Under the pieces are notes generated by a model, which had not been told where the DNA came from, did not search any database, and saw nothing but the letters and a program-made list of their open reading frames with translations. Both the position numbers and the translations under genes were made by a program. A stretch of DNA of 64,000 nucleotides from Acheta domesticus (taxonomy: Eukaryota > Arthropoda > Insecta > Orthoptera > Gryllidae), in contig JAHLJT010000631.1 in assembly GCA_031308135.1 (NCBI GenBank), forward strand, positions 151,959,425 to 152,023,424, given 5' to 3'. Shown piece by piece: positions 53,666 to 64,000 of this stretch (the first letter of the stretch is position 1; every line of letters begins with the position of its first letter).

Positions 53666-54229
53666 AGGAGACGAGCCGGTGGTAAGAGAAGGAAGGAGAC
53701 GAGTCCCAAAGTTCAGTCGCCAGGCGCGCTTTCCAGGCCAAGGAGCGGTGCGAAACCGGAGCGCGCATTTTGCGATGCGCGCTCTACGGTCTCTATCGCC
53801 GCTCCCTATTTTGCTGGTGAACTGGTAGAGTACGAGGTGGTAGTGTGCGTACCGGTCAAACCCTTTGCTCTGTCGCTGCCCTAAACGCGGCGTGCTGAGC
53901 GACATAGGAACCGGGTGGCTAGCATTTGTGCTGGGAACACTGCCGTTAGCGCCATCTAAAGCGGCGCTAGAGGTCTCGCCAAGCTGAAAGTCGCCTTCGG
54001 GGCCAAGCTGAGCGGGTGCTCCATCACTGCGGCGCCGCTTGACACAAGTTGTTGTTGAAGGGGTGGTGTTCGGCGAAGTGCGCGTCTAGTTTGAAGATCG
54101 AAGCGCGGGATTCTGGGGATTTCTGGAAGCCCCCCCAGAATTGCAATAGGGCGTCATAGCAAACGCTGCTCTCACACCGCTGGGGTTTCCGGAGAACAAA
54201 TCCTCCATATTTCCGATTGGACACATTTT
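53666..54229. other. GC-rich continuation, unassigned
   Basis: Probably part of the same retroelement remnant as the minus-strand frame at 53230-53665. A minus-strand frame starting MEDLFSGNPSGVRAAFAMTP lies near 54208, but the frames do not connect cleanly. Confidence 0.3.
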
Positions 54230-55337
54230 TTCTTTAAATTTCTTGTATCAATATAGTAAAATACACTTATTACGATGTCATAGGTCCGACTTTCACGGAT
54301 GACTCTGAATTTTCGAAAATTGTGAAAGTGAATTTTTTTCGGCGTCTTTCTCCAACAAAATTGACGATATAGATTTTTCCTTCAATTGAAATTTGTTCTC
54401 CAAAATTAGTCCTTTGTTTAAGGTCATATACATTGTTTTGAAAATTTTAGTAGTTTTTGCGCAATATTGCATGCAAATGTGCAATTTTAAAAAATTACAA
54501 AAACCAAAATGTTCTCAAAAACGTTAATTTTTTTCTGTAAACGTTTAGTAAGGACAGTGCATAACGTACTCTATGAGATGGCATAAACGCCATATTGCTC
54601 TTTTTTCGTTTTTTTCAAAAACTACAAAAAATTAATATTTTGGCTGGTCTCCCTCGTTAATATTTACTTTAGCGGCGATTTTTTCACATTATTATATTTA
54701 TGAGTACATGTGATTTAAATAATGTCAAGTAAAGGTTCTCGAAAACACAGCTCAAATTTCCGCATTTTCAGAAACGCTCAAACGCCATTTTCTCATAAAT
54801 GGCTTGAAAAAATGTATTCACTCTTTTCGATCGGATGCACTCCCTGATATGACGTAAGGTTTATTTTAAGTTGTTTTTTTTCTTCAAAAATTACACAAAT
54901 GTAATTTTTTTGAAAGATCTCTCACATCTTTAATATGCACCTTACCAGCAATTTGTAAACATTATTATATTTGTGAGTGTATGGGCTTGAAATAACTTCA
55001 AATGAAGTATTTTGAAAACTCAAAAATTTTCTGTGAAAAGGAGCTTCAAATTTCGCATTTTTGGTAGCGCATAAACGCCATTTTCTTTAAAACGGCACAA
55101 CATTTTTAAAAGAAAATTGCCATTTAGGGCTACGGTTTTGTGTTCTTTAATATTCTAAAATGGATATTTCCGTTCAACCATTAGAAAACCTAAAAATTAA
55201 GAAAATGTCAAACAAAATGTACATTGGGCGGCGATACACAGCTGGCAAGAGTATGTAGCAATTCCGAATAGCTAGCGCAGACCCAAGAAAATAGAAAACT
55301 AATAAGGGAAAGTCTGTGCCATTCTGTAGCATCACTA
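54230..55337 (+). mobile_element. Family A body and 3' end, plus strand
   Basis: Modules near 54510, 54790 and 55085 repeat at about 280-300 bp. Distal segments are gggcggcgatacacagctgg (55226) and gtctgtgccattctgtagca, tcacta (end near 55337). The expected CTAG is CTAA here, just where the inverted-repeat element at 55339 begins. Confidence 0.6.
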
Positions 55338-55338
55338 A

Positions 55339-56445
55339 GGTCCGTTCGCTCTAACTTAACTCAGCACGTAAACAAATGCACGTGGTCGTCACTTGTTCTC
55401 ATTTGCTGATGGACACCACACTCCCCTTTAGGGCGTCTTGCGCTATAGGAGTTAGGTCCCTTTCAAAATAGATTTATTTCCTGACTCTCGACACAAACAG
55501 TCAAAATAATTTTCTCCTTTGCCTTGAAGTAAAATCAGACACCGAGCGTGACCTTCACTGCCAACTTTCAGCTGCCAATGGACCTCTTTTAGATAACATT
55601 CGTTTGCCAGGCCGTCGGCGCCGCTCCTGCCAAATTTTATCAGTAGCAGTTCCGTTCTCGAATGAGAAAATTCTAAAAGAACGCTGTGTTTTTGTTTGGT
55701 TAGTGAAAGGTGTGTTTGCTCATTGCGTTGATTTTTGTTTCACATCGAACACAATAAGTAAAGCAGTTCCCGGGATAATCCGGTTTGAAACATTCGCAAG
55801 GAAAATCCCTCAGAAGTGGTGAGAAGGTTGTATTGCTGTGTTTGAATAATTAGCGGCTAAAAATTCGTCAATTACTTTGAGGCAGTTGGAAGAAATGACT
55901 GCTGAATTGCAGGTGTTGATGTCAGAAGTGTTTGAAAACTGAAATAACTTATTGGAAAGGTTTTCCACGTAAGAAGAGATGTAGAGCAAAACGGGTGGCG
56001 GGCGAGTGCGATGAATTTGTTAATCTACCATTCGAATTCATGTGCACATTTTTTCGTAGAAACGGATTTCCAACATAAAATAAAATTTTTTGATGTTTTT
56101 AATGAAGATTCGGTACTGCCAAATTTTAAAAGAAAGTCACTATATGTTCTATTGAAATTTGTGCTTTAGGCGGGATTTCACTGCTACCTTGTAAGAACAC
56201 ACGTAAATGTAAGTTCTGTGATATTTAGGCAAAATATTTGCATATTTTGGTTGGTATTTTGGGCATATTAAAGAAGTACTAGTGAAAATAATATGCTATG
56301 ACAGTTCTGGCTGTGACACATGCCGGTATTTTAGTATGGTCTTGGCGCGAATAGCATAGCCAATCACGAACTACAGAGCGGTGGGATACACTCAAAGTTT
56401 GTTTACATCAGTTTACATGCGGAGCAAAGTTATAGCGAACGGACC
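55339..56445. mobile_element. DNA element with about 35-bp inverted ends (superfamily unclear)
   Basis: The left end GGTCCGTTCGCTCTAACTTA ...cgtaaacaaa and the right end, read inward, GGTCCGTTCGCTATAACTTT ...tgtaaac are inverted copies. At 1107 bp it has only a 72-codon frame (55604-55822) without a domain. The flank is TAA on the left and TTG on the right, so no clean target duplication. The ends resemble PIF/Harbinger-type ends only loosely. Confidence 0.55.
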
Positions 56446-58270
56446 TTGGTTGTCTATTATTTGGCGTAAGCAATGGATGTTATCTAAACATGACATACCA
56501 CTTCTAAAACCACTTTGTTCTTCGCTGAATGTTATTTTCTCCTCAATTTTTTCCTTTAGAATACTAGCAAATAGCTTAGCTATTGATGACTAATTCCTCT
56601 GTAGTTTTTACAAAGGGTTTTGTCACCTTTCTTGTGCATAGAGCTGATGTACGACGTATGCCATTCCTGAGGAATATCGCCCCTAACTTCAAATTTGTTA
56701 AAAAGATTTTTGAAGTATTCAGTTATACTATAACCTCCGTATTTTAAAAGTTTCATTCTAAGTTTACCAGGTCCTGAAGTTTTATTGTTTTTAGCTCTCG
56801 CCAAAGCCCTCTTTACATCTAACCAACTGATTTCAGGTTCCCACTCTTGCTAATGTGTGTATTCCAAATTGTTTTGGTATTCAACTCTACTTTCTGTAAT
56901 AATTTTCCTTAGTAACCAATCCATTTTGTAGAAGTTATTATTTGTACTTTACTTTTGTACCAATTTTTCCTCATATTTTAATCGTTTCCCATGCTTGGGT
57001 TCATCTATTATATCTTATTGTACTATCTATATCCCTACATAATCTCTCCCAGCGTTCATTTTTTCCAATTTTTACTAATTCTTTAACTTCTTTTCTTTTT
57101 TCTTCATATTCCTTTTGTGTTTGGGCATTCCTATTTGAAATCCGCGACAGATACAATGTTTTCTTTTCCTTAATCAAGCTTTCTAAATTTTCACTGAATT
57201 CCTCAACGAACTTCCTTTTTTCTTGTTCCACTCCTAGGGCTTCCTTAGCTGCTTCAAAAACAACATCTTTTTGGTGATAATACATTTCTTCGGGACTTTT
57301 ATCTTCGGAGTTTCCTAGTTTGAGCATAATTCTGTTTTGGTAGAGCATTTCATCACATCACATTTTCATCACATCTTAAAAGGTCTGTTTGAAAATTTAT
57401 GTCATTTTCTTCAATTAAAATATCGATATCTTTTTCAATAGATCTTCGTTTACTTTTAAAAGGAAATACATGTTGGCTCACTACCACATGATGATCAGTT
57501 CCACACCCTCGTTGGCGGTATACTCTCACATCATTGTTTCACTCTTCTTTCTTTCTTTGCCACAACTAAATCGATTAGGCCTACTAATTGAATATTTCTT
57601 ACTGGATCTATTCTGGTTAGGTGTTTTTATGACTGAAAATGGTATTCCTTACACATAGCGCATGCTCCTTACAAAGGTTCATTAATCTTTTCCCATTGTC
57701 ATTAACAAACTGACCTACAACTTCCTCTCCAAACTGACCTACAACTTCCTCTCCAAACTCCCTACTACTTCCCGTTCTCTGTTTCCTACTCTGCTATTAA
57801 AATCTCCAATTAATAGAATTTCATTTTGATGCGGAATACTTGCTATAATTTCACTGAGATATTGAAAGAACTTATTTTTTCATCCACAAGTGCATTGTCA
57901 TTTACCGCATATATCCCTAAAATAGTTAACTGATGACGGAAAATGTTCATGTCTGTTTTAAGTATCCTGTCATTAAAATGCCCTACTTTTTAAATGCATT
58001 TTGTCCATTTACGTTTAATAAGAAAAGAGACTCCACTTCTGGCTCTAAAATCTTTGGGCACACCACTCCATAAGTGAGGATGTTCATTCAAAACTTCTTC
58101 CCCTGTCCCTTTTTTCTTCATTTCCGTGAGAATAATTATGTCCAAATTCAGTTTTTCAATTTCTGATATGACCTCCCTCTGTTTTGTTCCCAGGCTTGTA
58201 TATTCCGTGTACCAATGTTCATTGTCCGTTTTCGTAGCATTTGTCGTAAATTTGATTTTGGTCAGGCCCG
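56446..58270 (-). pseudogene. Decayed APE-type LINE, endonuclease to mid reverse transcriptase
   Basis: Minus-strand pieces in order: EVISEIEKLNLDIIILTEMK (58165-58105) of the endonuclease, with its catalytic glutamate; HLWSGVPKDFRARSGVSFLI (near 58080-58020); LTILGIYAVND (57935-57900); EILLIGDFNSRVGNR-like (57815-57770); KCSTK/NRIMLKLGNSEDKSPEEMYY and the KKTLYLSRISNRNAQ linker (57348-57001); KTSGPGKLRMKLLKYGGYSI and DIPQEWHTSYISSMHKKGDK (56780-56620); then FSEEQSGFRSGMSCLDNIH (56530-56480). The YADD active site lies beyond the truncation. It has the same architecture as the LINE at 42977 but is a different, much older family, with many stops. Confidence 0.75.
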
Positions 58271-58720
58271 AGGCATATTTAAATTGCTTTGAACGGAAAC
58301 TTTTTTACGGAGCCGGGGTGTTAGCTCTGCGTCCAACCCCCATGCCCAATCCTAGAGGCAGATGATTTTTGTCAGGGTTATCATCCCTTAGGAAGGTTGG
58401 TTTCACCACACCTACGGAGGCCCCCTTCTCCCCTTGGTTTTCTGTCAGTTTTCCTTCCCTTAGCTCAGAGTTCCCGTTTTAAAGCACCGGAAACTCGCCT
58501 TTCGTCCCACCTTCTTCGTTACTTTGCGGGTTCTCACCACGCAGCGCATCCAGGGCCACCGCGAGGAGGTTTGGGAAGGGACTTAATGACTCAGTCTTGC
58601 TACAAAGGCTCCCCATTACAGGGGGTCTTTTCCTGGCATTTAATAGTGTATACCTAGTGTATACCCCACCAGGACCCAAAGTCACCCATTTGGACCCTTA
58701 GTTCAATCATTTAACTTTAA
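58271..58720 (-). repeat. Probable 5' region of the decayed LINE
   Basis: GC-rich sequence directly upstream (minus strand) of the endonuclease, including gtggccctggatgcgctgcg, tggtgagaacccgcaaagta. No ORF1 is evident. Confidence 0.4.
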
Positions 58721-58779
58721 AAATCTCCTCTCAAATCATTGCCATTTTTAAAAGCACAGGAGATATCCTTTCGAAAGTA

Positions 58780-59236
58780 ATTTAGGCGGCTATCAAACTC
58801 GTATAAATTTTCAATTAAATGTCCAGGCCTCTCGTTTCCTAACTCTTTCAACCTGGAATGCGCGCGGCAGTTTGAACCCCCAAAAACCCCTCCTTAACCA
58901 ATTCCTTAAAGACTACTCTGTCAGGATTATGTACATCTAATAAATCTGGTATAAACCACCTGTACCTTTATCCCATCCTAACTAGACTGTCCATCGCATC
59001 GACCGCCTCCCCTCCACCCAAAGTGGCACGGCTACCCTTAAACGTAACCATTTCCCTCCCAACTCGTACTAACTCCCTTCTACGACAGCCTTTGAATGTT
59101 CTGCTGTCATCGTAGGAACCCCATCAACACTAATCATTATTATATCGTCTGTTATCGCCTTAGCGTTAGCCCTATTATTGCCTACTATTGCCCTAGCGTT
59201 CCCATCCCAAATTCTGATATTTCAGTTCTCTTAAAC
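58780..59236 (+). pseudogene. Jockey-clade LINE endonuclease, 5' part
   Basis: A broken frame gives LTLSTWNARGSLNPQKPLLN then QFLKDYSV (58838-58930), the start of a Jockey-type APE endonuclease, and further on VPIPNSDISVLLN (59198-59236). An hAT-like element interrupts at 59237. The continuation (PFILYGDLNSKN...) lies at 62206. Multiple stops show it is dead. Confidence 0.6.
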
Positions 59237-60147
59237 CAGACCTGCACAGCATTTTGCACTTTCACTGACCTCAGGAGCTGCGTGCGGGCAACTCGGGTGC
59301 AAATGAGAAAATCGATGAAGGGTGGGGATGAGACCCAATTTAGGAGTGGGGTCCACCAATCAGAATGCGTAATTCGAAAGATAGCGCGTAAATTTAATGA
59401 GCAATCGGCAAGAACATGCTGGTCATATACAGTTCAACTAATATAGTCTTTTGTATTATATTGCAAATGTTTGTTCTCGATATATGACAGGGCGAAATAT
59501 GAAACTAAAACGAATTATACATATTATATTTTGACACCAAGTATTATAATTGCTTGTAGGGCTTCTAATGTAATTCGCTTTGCTACGATGTAATCACAAA
59601 TGTAGTGTTGTGCTAAACACAAAATTGTGATACTGAATTGTTTTTGTTTAATGATGACAGCAATAAACTATTTTTTATTAACTATGTTTAATTGAATAAG
59701 ACGGTTCTCTCAAAGCAAAAACATATTGTTCTTAAAAAAATCATGGTTATTCTAATTTCTGACAAGAGTGTAGAGTCGTTTACGACATCTTATAAAAATA
59801 TAAAGCCCTTTGCATTCTATTTAACCAATACCCATGATTATCTTATGATTGTTTGTAACATATCGTGACAGAAGTTTGCTCGTTGATCTCTTTTATTCAG
59901 TTTCATAATGGGGAAAAATGGTCACAAATGTGCTATTAAACATTACCCTTCTTGGAATTTCCATATATTCTATTTTTATGTCAATCTTGATGTGAAAGAT
60001 TGCTCTCATGATTTTGTTCATTTTTCTATGATTTGGAGATTATACCATTCCTGGTGAACAATCAATTATTAAATTGCAATTTTGTGTTAGAATTAAATAA
60101 TATTTTTCTCTTATATATAAGCATATATTTTAAAGCTATTGCTTTAA

Positions 60148-61826
60148 CCCTGCTGTGGCCCTCGGGTCCATTTCGACCCAAATACAATTTTAATTTCTTG
60201 TACAACTGAAGAAAATAGTGCGATCGTTCTGATACTCCATGACAATTATTTTTTTACTGTTTTCTACCCTATATAAAATGTCATTAATTTATTTTCAATA
60301 CGAAAGGAAATATAATTTTTTTATACATACGTTCTTCCGGTCCATTTGGACCCGTGACATTTCTCATGTGGAACTCTCGTTAGAAATTTCATATTATAAC
60401 TCGGTAAATTCGTAGAAATCAACTATGGAAGGATTGTATTGTCATTGGAGACTGTAAGGTGTACAATAACAATATTTTTTCGAATAATACTATCAAACTA
60501 CGAAAATACTATCTAAGTTCTACGAACAGCTGGGAGCAATCTCAGCTCTCTAAACTACGGCAAGACGGTTCTTTCTAAAACTAGAACGTAGTATTCTGAT
60601 ATGTTTCTTCCTCTTCCGATAATGTGCAATCTTCAATTGTATAAACAATCAATGAATAATAAGGTGATTTCTGTGGCAATTGTCCATTTCGGCAGCACAT
60701 GCCAAAGACTTGGCAAATACGGAGGGAAATTTTGAATGAAACACGTTACGTGTGGAATTCACAACCTCTAGCAAACAAGAAGGGTACTCAGAGAACAAAA
60801 TATGGGAATAAAAGTTGTGCTACAATTATCCTCACTTCTGGAGGATAACAATATAACTCCTGAAAATTTCTTTACATCATACCTGTCGGGTTAGGAACTT
60901 CTCAAACGGTACACCACTCTCGGTGGAACTATGCGCAAAAACAAATCTTCTATACCAACAAAACTTCTCCAGACAAAGGGCACAACAAACTAATATTCTA
61001 CTTTCGCTTTTGCGAGTTACCCGACATTAGTATCGTATGTGCTACGAACGAACAAGTGTGTTACCCTTCAAAGCACACTTTACAATGATGCTAGAGGCTG
61101 CGAATCTAGAGAAAAGAAACCAGAAATAATGACAATCTGTAATTCTACAAAGGTATCTGTTGATACGATTAGTTCTTATTCACTACTGTGAAAAAACACT
61201 TTTTGTGGCCTATTGTGGTTCTCTATTACCAAATAAACATTTTACATCAATTCAAACGTTTTTTTCACAAAAGCAAATTCGGATTGCTAATAAATGTTAT
61301 CAAAAAATCACTTTTTATAGAAAACTTGGGAAATCTTTTGTAAAACCGTTATTGAACGCAGAACACACATGCCACAAACTTCGTCATCAATAGAAGCCGA
61401 AAACTAGAAATCCGATGCAAAATTCATCAAAAATTAAGTTTTTTTATTCTATTCGAAAAAGGGGAAAATGGAGTGTGTTACAAAACAGATAACAAAATTA
61501 CTTTTCGTTGCTCCAAATAAAAACTTTTACAGGTAAAAATCATGTCAATCACATTTGTACTACATGTGTGTAATACAAGTTTTCTATACGTGCAGTTCAT
61601 TATTTTGCTGTCACGCATATTCAGATACCATTATTTTACATTATTGCACAACCTTATAAATAAAATAAAAGTGTATAATTAACATTTAGGTGTACAACTT
61701 CAACTTCCTATTAAGAATATAAGAAATATGATAAGTGGAAAAGTAAATAATCTGCAAGAGAAATTATAGGAGTCCATTTGGACCCAAGGATCTTTAGAAG
61801 GAGAAAATTTGAGGACCGCGGCCGGG
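60148..61826 (+). mobile_element. piggyBac element inserted at TTAA
   Basis: Bounded by TTAA at 60144-60147 and 61827-61830. The ends CCCTGCTGTGGCC and, read inward, CCCGGCCGCGGTCC are short inverted repeats starting CCC, the piggyBac pattern. The paralogous hAT-like copy 1 has the uninterrupted site at 41597-41600 (gctTTAAaataatgc), a natural empty site. Inner ggtccatttggaccc-type palindromes occur near both ends. At 1679 bp it is shorter than an autonomous piggyBac (about 2.4 kb). Confidence 0.85.
60690..61390 (+). pseudogene. piggyBac transposase pseudogene
   Basis: Pieces in the right order: DNNITPENFFTSYLSG followed, after a stop, by ELLKRYTTLGGTMRKNKSSI (60848-60955), matching the DNFFTS...L..TLVGTxRKNK segment of the DDE domain; NKLIFYFRFCELPDISIVCA (60988-61047); REKKPEIMTICNSTKVSVDT (61110-61172), matching KPEIILDYNKTKGGVDTMD with its conserved aspartate; and KITFYRKLGKSFVKPLLNAE (about 61305-61362), the C-terminal helix. 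The N-terminal third is missing and several stops occur, so the element is dead. Confidence 0.75.
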
Positions 61827-62198
61827 TTAAAAAATGCTAAAGAGTCAAAATGAGCATGTTATTTTCTTTTAAAAAATTAGAAAATGAAAATACATACAGT
61901 GGTGGATACAAAGGTGGATATACAGCAGTGCACAGAACGTAAACAGTGAATTATGACCCTGGTAACTTGAAATACTAGATATAATCCATTGAAACAAATG
62001 GGCATATAATTTTGAAGCATGGATCATTGTATTAGATGCCCAGGCATTCAATCTACGCGCCGCGTCGTGTTACGTCAGACTTCTCCCCTCCCCGCAAAGC
62101 TTCCTACTCCCCACTACTTGCACTTTCGGCGCTGCCACGTGCAGGCGAGCGGCTCGCAAGTGCAGAATGCCCGTGGGAGCAGGCGTTGTGCAGGTCTG

Positions 62199-62820
62199 TC
62201 TTAAACCTTTCACTCCATTTATACTTTATGGCGATTTAAACAGTAAAAACATCCAATGGGGCTGCAAAACGACAAATGCGACAAGATGGACTATAGACTT
62301 TTATCGACATGCATCCATTCATCATCCTAAGAAGCTCTTTAGAACCTATCCATTATATCTAAGATAGTCCAAATGATATCCTCGACTTTGTAATGCTCCT
62401 CAATTCTTCAAACTTTAAATCATAATCCCAAATTTGACCTTTTTCACAGTTCCGATCTCCTCCGACTCCTCTTCACTAGCAGCTCTGCAACTGCATATAG
62501 CATATCGCTCTGCCCAACAAAATCACTACTAAATTGGAAACAATTCACCCACACTGTGTTCAAAAATATTCACGTCCAACCGAGTATCCTCTCATCGACT
62601 GAAATTGATAAATAGATTACCTTACACGACAAATCAAAAATGCATGCACGGAAACAACCACAGTCCAAAACAACATCCATTTAACCTTTCCGGACCAAAT
62701 AGTAGAAACCATCAGATTAAAACGACCAACACAAAGGCGATTTTATAAATTCAGACGAGACAAAGACAAAAAACGACTGGAACAACTATAGCAACAAGTA
62801 CAGTTTTGGAATCAAAAATT
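62199..62820 (+). pseudogene. Jockey-clade LINE endonuclease, 3' part
   Basis: The frame starting at 62200 reads LKPFTPFILYGDLNSKNIQW then GCKTTNATRW, which is the GDxNxKHxxWGC...N core of Jockey endonucleases. NDILDFVMLLNSSNF-like (62370-62415) and SDLLRLLFTSSS-like (62455-62490, the SDH motif with H replaced by L) follow. The sequence continues the pseudogene at 58780-59236 across the hAT-like insertion. Similarity fades by about 62800. Confidence 0.7.
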
Positions 62821-63211
62821 AATCGCGGCCGTCCGCGGCCAAGTTCAGCCTTCGCGCGGCTTGGGCAGCCATTGTCGTGACGAAACCTTGCAGGCGGTGC
62901 CTCTCAAACAACCGTAGCTAATCTGAATGGGAAGAGGCTTCATAAAATTACGCCAGAGAATATGACGAACGTTGCTAGTTCACTTGTGGAAATATTTTCA
63001 AATAAAAATACATGGAATGAAACAATTTTATGAACTTGAAAGTAAATTCATTAAAATAATTTTATACACTCACGTACTTTACCAATTTCAATACAATTCT
63101 TCATCACAAAATTACGTTGATATGATCATCACCAACTGTAAAGCAATTAGTTTTTCAAGCTCATTTGAATTTGAATATTATTACTCATACACAATCCATG
63201 ACCTTTATAAA
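62821..63211. other. Unassigned; short GC-rich patch 62822-62920
   Basis: Contains gcggccgtccgcggccaagt. No gene was recognised; the rest is AT-rich. Confidence 0.3.
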
Positions 63212-63415
63212 CTAGTGGTACTCCCAAAGCACATACTTTCTCGCGTTGTTCCTAATCGCTCCGCAATATTATACTACTACATAAACCAGCAAAAGTGTTT
63301 TCAACCGGAAACTTTTTTTCCGCTCCGAGACGCGATCTCAAATCCTTGTTAACTTTCCGGCATTCATGCTACTACGCCACATAAGCACGCGTGGTTCGAA
63401 CTCGGGCCGAGGCAT
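63212..63415 (-). mobile_element. Family B: tRNA-like head fused to CTAG tail, minus strand
   Basis: This is the clearest B copy. In reverse: ggttcgaaccacgcgtgctt, atgtggcgtagtagcatgaa, tgccggaaagttaac, then ggatttgagatcgcgtctcg. A spacer follows (gtttccggttgaaaacactt, ttgctggtttatgtagtagt, ataatattgcggagcgatta). The tail is gcgagaaagtatgtgctttg, ggagtaccactag (CTAG at plus 63212-63215), followed by T. The tRNA-like boxes point to pol III transcription; the tail is Helitron-like. Confidence 0.6.
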
Positions 63416-63534
63416 AAAAACGTAAATGCTCGATTCACGTAAAAAACAACAAATAATTCGAGACAAGGTATAAAAAATTCCATCACAGATATATTTTTTT
63501 CCTTTTTCATTCAAATTCAAAACGTCAAATTCAA

Positions 63535-63715
63535 TACGGAGTGCTACCAAAGCCCATACATTTTTGCATTGTGTCTAAATGCTCCGCAATAATATACACC
63601 TACATAAACCAACAAAAATGTTTTTAACCAGAGAGTATTTTTTTCCATTCCAACACACAAACTTAGTTTCTTAGAGTTAACGTGCTGGCGATGATACCAC
63701 TACACTGCACAACCG
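63535..63715 (-). mobile_element. Family B copy, minus strand, degraded tail
   Basis: In reverse: tgcagtgtagtggtatcatc, gccagcacgttaactctaag, a ttggttta-like spacer with gtttatgtaggtgtatatta, ttgcggagcatttagacaca, and a tail aaatgtatgggctttggtag, cactcc in place of CTAG. Confidence 0.5.
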
Positions 63716-64000
63716 CAGTGCGCTAGGAAATTCGTCCCAGTGCGCTGGAGTATTCGTTAGGCGAGAAAGTAATAACAATATCGGAACCGTTAAATTGTAT
63801 TTCATTTTAATGTAGAAATACTCATAATTTTACTTAAATCGGTTCATACAGATGCACATAAGACTCCGATTGATTTGACGTGACATACGTTTCAAAAATA
63901 GAATTATAGAGTTGAAAAAAAAAGTTTAAAAGTTGAAAATTAGAAAAGCAAAAAAACACAAACAGACAAATCCTGTATATTTATATGTATTAATTCTATT
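63716..64000. other. AT-rich, unassigned
   Basis: Nothing recognised to the end of the window. Confidence 0.3.

Larger units (their letters stand above)
59237..62198. mobile_element. hAT-like non-autonomous transposon, copy 2, containing a piggyBac element
   Basis: It has the same CAGACCTGCACAGC/GTTGTGCAGGTCTG ends as copy 1 (40682-41967) and is colinear with it. Without the nested piggyBac it is 1279 bp. It is flanked by TCTTAAAC on both sides (59229-59236 and 62199-62206), a different 8-bp duplication from copy 1, so the two copies are independent insertions. It is inserted in a Jockey-clade endonuclease pseudogene. Small frames such as 59096-59446 are not genes. Confidence 0.85.

Noticed and set aside
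59096..59446. 116-codon frame
   Set aside because: It is a fusion of the Jockey remnant with the start of the hAT-like element, parallel to the chimeric frame at 39893-40864.
1..64000. CRISPR array, operon or bacterial gene cluster
   Set aside because: No regularly spaced identical repeats with unique spacers and no prokaryotic coding density; all context is eukaryotic.

Overview
The window is intergenic or intronic DNA from a repeat-rich animal genome, almost certainly an insect with a large genome. The evidence is the AT-rich background, the absence of bacterial-style gene packing, and the mix of mobile elements: APE-type and R2-type LINEs, Jockey, Penelope, Tc1/mariner, piggyBac, hAT, a P-like THAP element, tRNA-derived SINEs and Helitron-like elements. 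I found no convincing host gene. Nearly every long open frame is a mobile-element protein or a chance frame through a microsatellite. The species cannot be fixed from sequence alone.

Layout. 0-17 kb: scattered copies of a long AT-rich non-coding family (called A here), with a shorter tRNA-headed relative (B), an LINE 3' end inserted into one A copy at 4.3-5.0 kb, and a three-unit tandem repeat at 3.8-4.16 kb. 17-31 kb: an hAT transposase remnant (17.3-18.0), a Helitron-like GA-rich element (20.6-21.3), a Tc1 pseudogene with both terminal repeats (21.27-22.46), a minus-strand SINE (23.2-23.5), a CpG-rich island (23.6-24.1), a solo LTR (26.35-27.21), a mariner pseudogene broken by a SINE and a foldback (27.4-28.6), a G-run cluster (29.05-29.11), and an internally deleted mariner (29.98-30.90). 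31-39 kb: another GA-rich Helitron-like copy, a P-like element with a 7-bp target duplication holding Penelope-type and THAP fragments (34.42-36.02), a second THAP fragment, and a long reverse A copy (37.05-38.4).

39-46 kb: a SINE, then the C-terminal end of an R2-type LINE (zinc finger plus restriction-like endonuclease) interrupted at its last codons by a 1.29-kb hAT-like element with an 8-bp duplication, then the LINE's duplicated 3' UTR. At 42955-45812 is the best-preserved element: a 2.86-kb APE-type LINE with an intact 889-residue endonuclease/reverse transcriptase frame and a perfect 13-bp target duplication. 46-64 kb: a SINE, a THAP fragment, a full-length non-autonomous Helitron on the minus strand (48580-51019), a GC-rich gag-like frame (53.2-53.7), another A copy (54.2-55.3), a decayed APE-type LINE on the minus strand (56.4-58.7), and a three-level nest at 58.8-62.8: a Jockey LINE containing an hAT-like element containing a piggyBac element.

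The recurring theme is 3' ends made of a short hairpin followed by CTAG (or a close variant) and then T. This joins families A, B, the GA-rich family D and the 48.6-51.0 kb element, and suggests several Helitron-like lineages. Family B, which fuses a tRNA-like pol III head to such a tail, is the most unusual structure. Insertions can be ordered because target duplications and an empty paralogous site are visible.
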